Part shown: positions 1-7,802 of the stretch, one piece after another
Numbering within the stretch: the stretch's first letter is position 1
Layout: the number at the start of each line of letters is the position of its first letter
NCBI RefSeq assembly: GCF_037039395.1
Contig: NZ_CP146244.1
Coordinates: 434,001 to 498,000, forward strand
Length of the DNA stretch: 64,000 nt
From: Agrobacterium vitis
Lineage (GTDB): Bacteria; Pseudomonadota; Alphaproteobacteria; Rhizobiales; Rhizobiaceae
Reading direction: 5' to 3'
Notes under the pieces: model-generated
Seen by the model: the letters and a program-made list of their open reading frames with translations, nothing else
Database searches by the model: none
Told to the model about the DNA's origin: nothing
Made by a program: the position numbers and the translations under genes

Positions 1-107
1 ACGTCCTGCAGGGCCTTCACCCCAGGGAATTCCTTGGTGACGCCTTCCAGTTTTAAAAGCAGCGGCACGGGTTTGCACTCGCCAGCGGCAAGCGACACTC
101 CTCCCAT
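1..107 (-). CDS. Sugar ABC transporter ATP-binding protein, N-terminal fragment cut by window edge
   Basis: This is the first 35 codons of a minus-strand gene that runs off the left end. The start is ATG at 107-105, preceded by GGAGGA at 115-120. The readable peptide runs LKLEGVTKEFPGVKALQDV after a short leader, the standard opening of the first nucleotide-binding domain of RbsA/MglA/XylG-type double ATPases for pentose and hexose import. The leader before that motif (about 19 residues) is a little longer than usual, so a later start is possible. The gene diverges from the GntR-type regulator at 274, and the palindrome at 173-193 sits between them. Its function probably belongs with sugar uptake, but the specificity cannot be read from the fragment. 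Confidence 0.8.
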   Translation of the reverse strand, partial: MGGVSLAAGECKPVPLLLKLEGVTKEFPGVKALQD

Positions 108-172
108 CGCGATGTCCTCCAGTTCGTGAAAGCCTCCCAGACTTTCGGTAGACAGACATAGGGCATGCTGCG

Positions 173-193
173 ATAATTGGTCAAGCCAATTAT
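173..193. promoter_or_regulatory. Candidate GntR/FCD operator, perfect 8-bp dyad
   Basis: The sequence is ATAATTGG-TCAAG-CCAATTAT, a perfect inverted repeat with a 5-bp centre. It lies between the divergent ABC ATPase (start 107) and the GntR regulator (start 274). The core TGGTcaagCCA resembles the T-G-G-T/A-C-C-A half-sites of FadR-subfamily GntR proteins. The assignment to the regulator at 274-945 is inference from position. Confidence 0.6.
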
Positions 194-273
194 TCTTTCG
201 TGCTTGCATGCGTTGCAATATCTCGGATAAATATAGTTTTATTGATGAAATTCTTTAAATTGGACTGACCAAA

Positions 274-945
274 ATGACATTGCCCAAACGCCTTTACCAG
301 CAGATTGCCGACCAGGTTCGGCATCTGATCCAAAGCGGCCCTTATTCGGCAGGGTCGAGGCTGCCCCCGGAACGTGAGTTGGCGCAAACCCTCGGGGTCT
401 CGCGACCGTCCTTGCGCGAGGCGTTGATTGCACTGGAAATCGATGGGACAATCGAGATTCGCATGGGATCGGGCATTTATGTCCTGTCCGCCAGCAAGTC
501 TGCCGTATCAGGGCGATCACTGGGGGAGAGCCCGACGGAACTGATGCAGGCGCGTGCCGTCATCGAAAGCGCTGTTATCGTCAAGGCCGCTGGGGCAATG
601 ACCGATGCGGTTTTTGCGGCGCTTGTCGGGATTGTCGAAGCGATGCGTCAGGAGATTGCCGAGGGCCGCAAGCCGATCGATCAGGACCGCCAGTTTCATC
701 TGACCATCGCCGAGCAATCGGGCAATTCGGTTCTGGCGGAGATCGTCGCCAATCTGTTTGACGAACGTCATAGTCCGATCTCGGACCATATAAGGGGGCG
801 TTTTGAGACGCCCGAAACCTGGTCACAGGCGCTGATCGAGCATGAGGCAATTCTGAATGCGCTGGAAGCACGAGACCCGCTCGCGGCACAGGCTGCGATG
901 TATGCCCATCTGACGGCATCACGACGGCGGTGGCTCGAAAATTGA
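274..945 (+). CDS. GntR-family transcriptional regulator, FadR/FCD subfamily
   Basis: A 223-residue cytoplasmic DNA-binding protein. Residues about 8-70 form the GntR winged helix-turn-helix, recognisable by SRLPPERELAQTLGVSRPSLREAL and the wing GSGIYV. Residues about 85-215 form the helical FCD ligand domain, with the family's D-x3-H (DRQFH) and late histidines (EHEAIL, MYAHL) that normally hold a metal. The length is normal for the family. It is divergent from a sugar ABC ATPase and upstream of the fucoside operon. Family members of this type (ExuR, UxuR, LldR-like) sense sugar acids or carboxylates and usually repress. It may control one or both flanking units through the palindrome at 173-193. 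The ligand is unknown. Confidence 0.9.
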   Translation: MTLPKRLYQQIADQVRHLIQSGPYSAGSRLPPERELAQTLGVSRPSLREALIALEIDGTIEIRMGSGIYVLSASKSAVSGRSLGESPTELMQARAVIESAVIVKAAGAMTDAVFAALVGIVEAMRQEIAEGRKPIDQDRQFHLTIAEQSGNSVLAEIVANLFDERHSPISDHIRGRFETPETWSQALIEHEAILNALEARDPLAAQAAMYAHLTASRRRWLEN

Positions 946-1274
946 CCGGTGACGCGGCCATTCCGCCGCCTCCAATGGTCAGGACTTTCGACCGGGAGCC
1001 GAGGTCGGGGGAATCCGGTATTTTGCTGGTGAATTTCGCAGGTAGCGCGCTGGCCAATAGGGCGACGAGAACGGCGGATGCTGGTTCAAACCAGCCCGAG
1101 ATTGCTACCGTTTCCTCTCGATTTATGTCGTTGTCACCGGTGTCCTCCAAATTCCGCAATACGAAATTTCCTGCACAGATCAGCAGTCCGGCAGTTTTGC
1201 TTGCAAAGTCAATTTAGTTGACATCGTTTCATTTTAGATGACAGTATGGCGTCATAACGGGAGGAGGAGCCCCT
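946..1274. other. Intergenic region carrying the promoter of the fucoside operon
   Basis: There are 329 bases between the GntR regulator and the sugar-binding protein. Open frames exist here on both strands, but none has a ribosome site or recognisable protein sequence, so I call no gene. The last 70 bases are AT-richer and hold the dyad and promoter-like elements listed separately. A strong GGGAGGAGG ribosome site at about 1259-1267 precedes the next start. Confidence 0.6.
1208..1247 (+). promoter_or_regulatory. Putative promoter with overlapping operator dyad
   Basis: GTCAA-TTTAG-TTGAC (1208-1222) is a perfect 5-bp inverted repeat. Its right arm forms a consensus -35 element TTGACA (1218-1223). 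CAGTAT at 1242-1247 could be a weak -10 at 18-bp spacing. A dyad overlapping the -35 box fits repression, by either the LacI protein encoded at the end of the operon or the upstream GntR protein. Which regulator binds cannot be told from sequence alone. Confidence 0.4.
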
Positions 1275-2576
1275 ATGATGACTACCAGTTTCACGGCTAT
1301 CGCCGGGGATGCGTCACGTTGCGCGCGTCTTAGTTTGGCAGCATTTACCCTTGCATTGGCCTCAAGCGGTTCGGCGCTGGCTGCGCCCAAAGGGGATCTG
1401 GTCATCCTGCAATGGATGGCGGGGTCTGACCTTGAGGTGATTCAAAATCTGGAAAAAGCCTTCATGGCCAAATATCCGGATGTGAAAATCAAGGAAGTGC
1501 CGGTGACATGGTCCGGCGATCCGCGTGGGGGGCTTCGCACTTCGTTGATGGGCGGCGAAAAGGCCGACCTGATGATCAACACCTGGCCAGCGTTCCGCAC
1601 AGAACTTGTCACCGCCGGCCTTTTGCGCCCGCTGGATGATGCCTATTCCGCCATGAAGTGGGGAGAACGTCTCGACAATAGCTGGAAGGATCTCGGATCT
1701 GTCTCCGGCCAACTCTACGGCGTTACCTTCACTTACGGCGACCGCAGCGGTCTTTGGTATGACACCGGGACCTTCAAAAAGGCAGGAATTACCTCGCCGC
1801 CCAAGGATTGGGCGCAGTTCCTGGACACTATCGCCAAGCTGAAGAGCGCCGGTGTGGTGCCAATGGCCGTTCCTGCCAAGACATGGGCGCATGCCGAAGT
1901 GTTTGAAACACTGATCTTACGCGAGGGCGGGGCGGATCTTTCGCGCAAGCTGGTGGCCCACGAGATCCCCTGGACCGATGATCGCGTCAAGGCGGCTTTT
2001 CGCAAATGGCGCGAACTGTTGAGCGCCGGTTGCTGCGGCGATGCCTCCACAATGCTCGGCACGGAATGGGACAATGCCTCCGACCGGGTTTTGAAAGAGC
2101 GCAAAGCAGGCTTTTTCCAGATGGGAATGTGGATCAACAACCGCGCCGAGACCGTCTACAAGCTTGCGCCGGATCAGTTCGGCCTATTCCAGTTTCCAGC
2201 CACGGGGCAGGGGCATGACACTGCCGCCAGTGTCGATGCCAAGGAGTTTGTCGCATTGGCCTCCGGTGGCAACAGCGAGGCTGCGGATGCCTTCATGGAT
2301 TTCACCATAAGCCGTGAGGGTGCAAATATCATTGCCAAGGGCGGTTTAGCATCCTCCTCCAAGGCTGTTGATGTTGGGCTTTATAGCCCTGCCATTCAGG
2401 CGTCCAACACCTTTGTCACCGGGGCAGATACGGCCTTTGTCCTGGGCGATGGCCTGCCCGGCGATCTGGCGGATGAGTATCGCATCCAGCTCCAGAAATT
2501 CCTGGGTGATCCCAGTGATGCCAATATTGACAGGGTGACGGCTGCCATCGAGGCCAAGGCAAAAGGATCGTATTGA
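1275..2576 (+). CDS. Sugar ABC transporter periplasmic binding protein (family 1, MalE/UgpB type)
   Basis: 433 residues. A signal peptide covers residues 1 to about 36, ending in a Sec-type AxA site (SGSALAAPKG), followed by a family 1 solute-binding fold. Internal landmarks are WMAGSDLEVIQNLEKAF near the mature N-terminus and the substrate-lobe segment TFTYGDRSGLWYDT. It binds an oligosaccharide or glycoside in the periplasm and delivers it to the two permeases encoded directly downstream. ATG 1275 is favoured by the GGGAGGAGG just upstream. The stop overlaps the next start by one base, so translation is coupled. From the neighbouring GH95 and GH151-like enzymes, a fucosylated glycan fragment is the likely ligand, but that is inference. 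Confidence 0.92.
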   Translation: MMTTSFTAIAGDASRCARLSLAAFTLALASSGSALAAPKGDLVILQWMAGSDLEVIQNLEKAFMAKYPDVKIKEVPVTWSGDPRGGLRTSLMGGEKADLMINTWPAFRTELVTAGLLRPLDDAYSAMKWGERLDNSWKDLGSVSGQLYGVTFTYGDRSGLWYDTGTFKKAGITSPPKDWAQFLDTIAKLKSAGVVPMAVPAKTWAHAEVFETLILREGGADLSRKLVAHEIPWTDDRVKAAFRKWRELLSAGCCGDASTMLGTEWDNASDRVLKERKAGFFQMGMWINNRAETVYKLAPDQFGLFQFPATGQGHDTAASVDAKEFVALASGGNSEAADAFMDFTISREGANIIAKGGLASSSKAVDVGLYSPAIQASNTFVTGADTAFVLGDGLPGDLADEYRIQLQKFLGDPSDANIDRVTAAIEAKAKGSY

Positions 2577-3499
2577 TGCGGGCCATCACCGATCTGCCAC
2601 GGACGGGAGGGAGCGCCAACCGGCGCTTCTTCCAGACGGATGGGGGAGCGGCTCTCGTCCTGCTTGCACCGATGGTGCTGTTGTTTCTGTGCGCTGTCGT
2701 CTATCCGTTGATCGATACGATCCGTCTGTCGTTTTTCGATATTCGCGGTCTTGCCCCGGCCAAATGGGTGGGGCTTTCCAACTACGCAAACCTGCTGGCG
2801 GATGCCAGTTTTCGTGTAGCCGTGATCACCACTCTTGTCTGGACGGTCGGTACAACAGCCCTGTCCGTGGGCATCGGCTGGGGCCTTGCGGTACTGTGTT
2901 CGCTGGCCCCGCGCACCACTCTGCCGTTTCGCGTGATGATTTTCTGTGCCTATGGCATTGCCGAGGCCGTCAGCGGCTTCATCTGGCTCGGCATCTACCG
3001 GCCGGGCGACAGCGGTTTGCTGAATGCCGTCTTGAACACGCTCGGTCTGGAAAACCTGACCCGCGCGTGGCTGGGCGATACCTCCACAGCCCTCGCATGT
3101 CTGGTGATTGCCTATGCCTGGACGCAAGTGGGCCTGCCCCTGATGACCTGTTTTGCCTCGATCCAGACCATTCCGAAAAGCATCAAGGAAGCGGCCTATA
3201 TTGATGGGGCCAAGCCGCTCTCCATCATGCGCCACATCATTTTGCCTCTGTCGATGCCGGGGTTGAAAGTGGCGGTTTTCATCAATCTTCTTGGTAGCTT
3301 GCGGGCCTTTGACATGATCTTCGTCATGACGGGCGGTGGCCCGGTGTGCTCCACCGAGACGGTTGGCTATTTCATGTTTCGGGAATCGATGATGCAGTTC
3401 AAGCTTGGCTATGGCGCGGCGGCCACCGTCGTGTTGCTCGCCGTTGTGCTGTTCGTCTCGATTCCATTGCTGCGCCAGCGCACCAAGGAGGCGACATGA
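2576..3499 (+). CDS. Sugar ABC transporter permease, MalF/UgpA type
   Basis: 307 residues, an inner-membrane permease with about six membrane segments. The first follows a short polar N-terminus (LVLLAPMVLLFLCAVVYPL). The cytoplasmic EAA loop that contacts the ATPase starts at E205 (EAAYIDGAKPLSIMRHI...LP). The start is taken as ATG 2576, overlapping the preceding TGA by one base; a TTG one codon earlier is less likely. The gene lies between the binding protein and the MalG-type partner with 4-bp coupling to the latter, so the three are co-translated. Confidence 0.92.
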   Translation: MRAITDLPRTGGSANRRFFQTDGGAALVLLAPMVLLFLCAVVYPLIDTIRLSFFDIRGLAPAKWVGLSNYANLLADASFRVAVITTLVWTVGTTALSVGIGWGLAVLCSLAPRTTLPFRVMIFCAYGIAEAVSGFIWLGIYRPGDSGLLNAVLNTLGLENLTRAWLGDTSTALACLVIAYAWTQVGLPLMTCFASIQTIPKSIKEAAYIDGAKPLSIMRHIILPLSMPGLKVAVFINLLGSLRAFDMIFVMTGGGPVCSTETVGYFMFRESMMQFKLGYGAAATVVLLAVVLFVSIPLLRQRTKEAT

Positions 3500-4320
3500 A
3501 CGCTCGTGCCCCTCTTTGGATTCCGGTTCTCGTTGGCCTTCTGGCTATCCTCTGGATTGTGCCGGTTGTCGGTCTGGTTTTGACCTCCATCCGGCCTGCT
3601 GGCGATATTGCCGTTGGTGGTTGGTGGTCATTGCACACCCTGCGCTTCACGTTGGAGGCCTGGCTGACGGTCTGGACAAAATATCCGCTGGCCCCCGCCT
3701 TTTTGTCATCCCTGAAGCTGACCGGGCTTGCGACGTTGTTGACGGTTCTTCTGGCACCGGCTGCGGCCTATGCCTTTCAGTTTCTGAAATTCCCCGGACG
3801 GCGCATTCTGCTGCTTGTTGTCGTCAATTCGTTCGTGTTGCCGCAGCAGGTGGTGATCATTCCGCTGTTTACGCTCTGGCGCGATCTGCACATGATCGAC
3901 AATGTCTGGGCCGTGCTTATTCCCTTTGTCGGACTGTCTTTCGCCTGGTCGATCTTTCTGGTGCAGAGTTTTCTGGCGGAATTTCCACGTGAATTGATCG
4001 AGGCCTCAAAAATTGATGGCTGCACGCCGATCCGGACCTTTCTTCATGTCGTTCTGCCCAATTCCCTTACACCCATGGCAACCGTTGGCATCCTGCAATT
4101 CCTGTGGTGCTGGAATTCCATGCTGCTGCCCATGCTGTATCTGCGCTCTGATGTGCCGTTGACGGTGCTGTTGGCCCGCATTGCAGGCTCATTCGAGCCC
4201 AACCTCGATCAACAATCGGTGGCGGCCATCGTCACCATGGCGGTGCCCCTGGTGGTCTTCATCGTGTTTCAGCGCTTCTTTGCCGCAGACGCACGCAATC
4301 GCTCGGGAGGCAAGGAATGA
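3496..4320 (+). CDS. Sugar ABC transporter permease, MalG/UgpE type
   Basis: 274 residues, the second permease of the importer, with about six membrane segments and an EAA loop beginning at E169 (EASKIDGCTPIRTFLHVVLP). The start is ATG 3496, which overlaps the stop of the MalF-type gene as ATGA and has AAGGAG at 3485-3490. An open frame extends upstream but lies inside the previous gene. It forms a heterodimer with the permease encoded at 2576. A 60-base gap follows before the ATPase gene; it contains only a short frame (ATG 4317 to TGA 4394) that I do not call. Confidence 0.92.
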   Translation: MNARAPLWIPVLVGLLAILWIVPVVGLVLTSIRPAGDIAVGGWWSLHTLRFTLEAWLTVWTKYPLAPAFLSSLKLTGLATLLTVLLAPAAAYAFQFLKFPGRRILLLVVVNSFVLPQQVVIIPLFTLWRDLHMIDNVWAVLIPFVGLSFAWSIFLVQSFLAEFPRELIEASKIDGCTPIRTFLHVVLPNSLTPMATVGILQFLWCWNSMLLPMLYLRSDVPLTVLLARIAGSFEPNLDQQSVAAIVTMAVPLVVFIVFQRFFAADARNRSGGKE

Positions 4321-4380
4321 CCGCGTCAGCCACAGTGTTCATGTCCCGGCTCAAAACCGGCCATCGGGAGGAAAAATCAT

Positions 4381-5463
4381 ATGGCAACCGTTGAACTCAA
4401 AGGGGTCGGTAAGCGCTACGGTGCCTTGAAGGTTATCGATGACATTGATCTTGACCTTGAAAATGGCTCCCTGACCGTCTTCGTCGGGCCATCCGGCTGT
4501 GGCAAATCCACCCTGCTGCGGATGATTGCCGGGCTTGAGCTAATCACTAGCGGCGACATTTTCATCGATGGTCAACGCATCAACGATGCCACGCCCACCG
4601 AGCGCGGTGTGGCCATGGTGTTTCAGAATTACGCCCTCTATCCGCATATGACCGTGCGCAACAATATCGGCTTTCCGCTGCGCATGGCGGGCATGAAAAG
4701 CGCCGACATAGGACGGCGGGTGGAACAGGCGGCAAACCGTTTGCACATCACCCCGCTTCTGGAACGCAAGCCTGCCGCCTTGTCTGGTGGCCAGCGTCAG
4801 CGGGTTGCCATCGGGCGGGCCATCGTGCGCGACCCCAATGTGTTCCTGTTCGATGAGCCGCTTTCTAACCTTGATGCCGAATTGCGGGTGAAAATGCGGC
4901 TGGAGATTGCCGAACTGCACCGGTCATTGGCCTCGACGATGATTTACGTCACCCATGATCAGGTGGAGGCTATGACCTTGGCCGACCGGATCGTGGTGTT
5001 GCGGGCAGGCAATGTCGAGCAGATCGGCACGCCCATCAGCCTTTATGACGACCCCGATAACATGTTTGTTGCCGGTTTCATCGGCTCACCCCGCATGAAT
5101 TTTCTGACGGGTCATGTGGTGTCGCGCAGCACAGCGGCAGTCCGCGTCAAACTCAGCGAGTTCGAGAACGTTGAATTCGAGCTTGCACTGGGTGCCGATC
5201 TTGCCCCCGGTGCAAAGATTTCCGTTGGCATGCGACCAGAGAATTTTTCTTCTGACGGATCAGCCCGGTTCGATCTGCGGGTGGACATGGTGGAGAGCCT
5301 CGGCGGCGTCTCTTATGGCTACAGCAACATGCGGGGCGAAGACGCGCTGACGGTTGATCTGAAGGGTGATCGGTCGGTGCGGGCCGGCGATACGATCCAC
5401 ACCGGTTTTCACCCGTCCAAGGCCTTGCTGTTTGATCCGGCCAGCGGTGCGCGCCTTCGGTGA
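4381..5463 (+). CDS. Sugar ABC transporter ATP-binding protein, MalK/UgpC type
   Basis: 360 residues, the cytoplasmic ATPase of the importer, normal length for the carbohydrate uptake (CUT1) family. Walker A is GPSGCGKST at residues 36-44, the signature [14 protein letters not shown] starts at L134, and Walker B D158 lies in [12 protein letters not shown]. The H-loop ([15 protein letters not shown]) follows. Residues from about 240 form the TOBE/OB-fold regulatory domain (VGMRPENF). CGGGAGGAAAA supplies the ribosome site. It completes a full binding protein, two permease and ATPase set in gene order. Confidence 0.94.
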   Translation: MATVELKGVGKRYGALKVIDDIDLDLENGSLTVFVGPSGCGKSTLLRMIAGLELITSGDIFIDGQRINDATPTERGVAMVFQNYALYPHMTVRNNIGFPLRMAGMKSADIGRRVEQAANRLHITPLLERKPAALSGGQRQRVAIGRAIVRDPNVFLFDEPLSNLDAELRVKMRLEIAELHRSLASTMIYVTHDQVEAMTLADRIVVLRAGNVEQIGTPISLYDDPDNMFVAGFIGSPRMNFLTGHVVSRSTAAVRVKLSEFENVEFELALGADLAPGAKISVGMRPENFSSDGSARFDLRVDMVESLGGVSYGYSNMRGEDALTVDLKGDRSVRAGDTIHTGFHPSKALLFDPASGARLR

Positions 5464-5501
5464 CAGGTCATTCAGCTGATATTTCAAAAGGATTTCTATT
5501 C

Positions 5502-7727
5502 ATGAGCGATAATGAACTCTGGTACGACCGTGCCGCATCCGTCTGGACCGAGGCCCTTCCCGTTGGCAATGGTCGGCTGGGCGCCATGGTGTTCGGAGAT
5601 GCCTGGAATGAGCGCCTTCAGATCAATGAGAGCACATTCTGGAGCGGTGGCCCTTACCAGCCGATCAATCCCGATGCCCATGTCGCCTTGCCTGAGGCGC
5701 GCAATCTGATCCTTGCCGGGCGCTATCAGGAGGCCGACCGCAAGGCCTATGAAGGGGCCATGGCCAAGCCGGATCGGCAGACCTCCTATCAGCCGATTGG
5801 CGATGTCTGGCTTGATCTACACCATGATATGACCGTCACCAATTATCGTCGTTCGCTCGATCTGGAAACGGCTGTTGCTGTCACGCAATATGATTGCCAC
5901 GGCGTGCATTTTCGCCGCGATGTCTTCGTCTCTGCCATCCAGGATGTGATTGTTTGCCGGATTGCGGTGGATCAGCCGGGTGCCTTATCGATGACGGTGA
6001 TGCTCAGCAGCCCGCAAAACGGCGACCCTGTTGACATCGCCGATGCCACCCTTGGCTATGACGGGCGCAATCGTCGGCAAAATGGCATTGATAGCGCGCT
6101 GCGCTTTGCCTTCCGGGTGCGGGTACTGACTGAGGGTGGCTTTGTCGACATTGGCGAAGAAACCATTCGGGTGCGTGAAGCGTCCAGCGTCGTGTTGCTG
6201 ATCGATGCAGGCACCAGCTTTCAAAACTACAAGACTATTGATGGTGATCCGCAGGCGCAGATCAAAGCACGCCTGGATGCGGCGGCTATGCTGTCCTATG
6301 AGGCGCTGCTCGCGGCCCATGTCACAGAGCATCGTCGCTTGTTTGATCGGATGCAGATTACCCTTGGTGACAAGTCCGTGCCAAACATCCCGACCGACAA
6401 GCGCATTGCTGCTTATGCCGAAGGCAATGATCCCTCGCTGGCCGCGCTTTATCTGCAATATGGCCGCTATCTAGCTATTTCCTGTTCCAGACCCGGCACG
6501 CAGGCCGCCAATCTCCAGGGCATATGGAACGAAGATATTTTACCGGCCTGGGGCAGCAAATACACCGTCAACATCAATCTCGAAATGAATTACTGGCTGG
6601 CCGATGTTGCCAATCTGTCCGAGACCTTCCTGCCGCTGGTGGAACTGGTGGAAGATGTGGCCGAAACGGGCCGCGAGATGGCCAAGGCCCATTACGGTGC
6701 GCGTGGCTGGGTTCTGCACCATAACACCGATATCTGGCGTGCCACCGGCCCGATTGATGGACCCCATTGGGGGCTTTGGCCGATGGGCGGCGCCTGGCTC
6801 TGCGCCCAGCTTTATGATCACTACCGCTTCAATCCCGATCGCGCAGTGCTGGAGCGCATCTATCCGTTGCTCAAGGGGGCGGTGGAATTTGCGCTGGATA
6901 CGCTGGTTGCTTTGCCTGATAGTAATTACCTCGGCACTTGCCCATCACTGTCGCCGGAAAACTCCCATCCCTTCGGCTCATCGCTTTGCGCCGCACCCGC
7001 CATGGACAGCCAGATTCTGCGAGACCTGTTTGAGGCCTTCGCAGATGCCAGCGCCACGCTTGGGCGAGACGGTGAGCTTCGCACAGCGGCGGTCGCCACC
7101 CGTGCCCGCCTGCCGGAAGACCGCATCGGCAAAGGCGGTCAATTGCAGGAGTGGATGGAAGACTGGGATCTGGACGCGCCAGAGCAGCAGCATCGCCATG
7201 TCTCGCATCTCTATGGGCTTTATCCGAGCCTGCAAATCGACCCATTGGACACGCCGGATCTGGCCAAGGCCGCACAGGTTGTTCTGGAACGGCGCGGCGA
7301 TGATGCAACGGGCTGGGGCATTGGCTGGCGGCTGAACCTCTGGGCCAGACTGGCCGATGGCAATCGGGCCGCACAGGTTCTGACCAAGCTTTTGACCCCT
7401 GAGCGCACCTATCCGAACCTGATGGATGCCCATCCTCCTTTCCAGATTGACGGGAATTTTGGGGGAGCGGCCGGGATTGTCGAAATGCTGGTGCAATCGC
7501 GCCCCGGCGAGCTTCGCCTCCTGCCCGCCTTGCCGGAACAATGGTCAAGCGGCAGCCTCAAGGGTGTCCGCATCCGTGGCGGTCACACGGTTGATCTCAG
7601 CAGGCAGGGGGGAATGCTGTCTTCACTCCGCATCACGGCTGGCCATTCCGGGTCTCTGACCATCCGCCAACCTGCTGATGTCTTTGAGGTTCAGCTCAAG
7701 CAAGGCGAGGTTTGGGAAAATCGATAG
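5502..7727 (+). CDS. Glycoside hydrolase family 95, probable alpha-L-fucosidase
   Basis: 741 residues without a signal peptide, so it is likely cytoplasmic and acts on imported oligosaccharide. The N-terminal domain opens with the GH95 hallmark LWYDRAASVWTEALPVGNGRLG and INESTFWSGGP. The catalytic (alpha/alpha)6 barrel shows NINLEMNYW (N357, N359), the general acid in SLSPENSH (E486) and QIDGNFGG (D650). These match the paired asparagines, acid glutamate and aspartate described for GH95 1,2-alpha-L-fucosidases, in which asparagine activates water. GH95 also contains alpha-L-galactosidases, so the sugar is not certain. ATG 5502 has AAAAGGA ahead of it; a GTG at 5460 overlapping the ATPase stop would add 14 residues and is less likely. 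Confidence 0.9.
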   Translation: MSDNELWYDRAASVWTEALPVGNGRLGAMVFGDAWNERLQINESTFWSGGPYQPINPDAHVALPEARNLILAGRYQEADRKAYEGAMAKPDRQTSYQPIGDVWLDLHHDMTVTNYRRSLDLETAVAVTQYDCHGVHFRRDVFVSAIQDVIVCRIAVDQPGALSMTVMLSSPQNGDPVDIADATLGYDGRNRRQNGIDSALRFAFRVRVLTEGGFVDIGEETIRVREASSVVLLIDAGTSFQNYKTIDGDPQAQIKARLDAAAMLSYEALLAAHVTEHRRLFDRMQITLGDKSVPNIPTDKRIAAYAEGNDPSLAALYLQYGRYLAISCSRPGTQAANLQGIWNEDILPAWGSKYTVNINLEMNYWLADVANLSETFLPLVELVEDVAETGREMAKAHYGARGWVLHHNTDIWRATGPIDGPHWGLWPMGGAWLCAQLYDHYRFNPDRAVLERIYPLLKGAVEFALDTLVALPDSNYLGTCPSLSPENSHPFGSSLCAAPAMDSQILRDLFEAFADASATLGRDGELRTAAVATRARLPEDRIGKGGQLQEWMEDWDLDAPEQQHRHVSHLYGLYPSLQIDPLDTPDLAKAAQVVLERRGDDATGWGIGWRLNLWARLADGNRAAQVLTKLLTPERTYPNLMDAHPPFQIDGNFGGAAGIVEMLVQSRPGELRLLPALPEQWSSGSLKGVRIRGGHTVDLSRQGGMLSSLRITAGHSGSLTIRQPADVFEVQLKQGEVWENR

Positions 7728-7802
7728 CAGATATTTCAACATGCATTTTCTGTTGTTCTAACAGGGTTTTCGCGGCTTTCGTGCCGGAGAAAAGGAGCCA
7801 TC

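Noticed and set aside
581..1159. Long open frame on the minus strand across the GntR gene and the following gap
   Set aside because: It overlaps the well-supported regulator gene in the opposite direction, has no ribosome site and no family motif.
930..1217. Plus-strand frame of 95 codons in the gap before the fucoside operon
   Set aside because: It overlaps the end of the regulator gene, has no recognisable sequence and no ribosome site, and ends within the promoter region.
4317..4394. 25-codon frame between the MalG-type and MalK-type genes
   Set aside because: It starts at the preceding stop but overlaps the ATPase gene start and has no distinguishing sequence; it may be a remnant.
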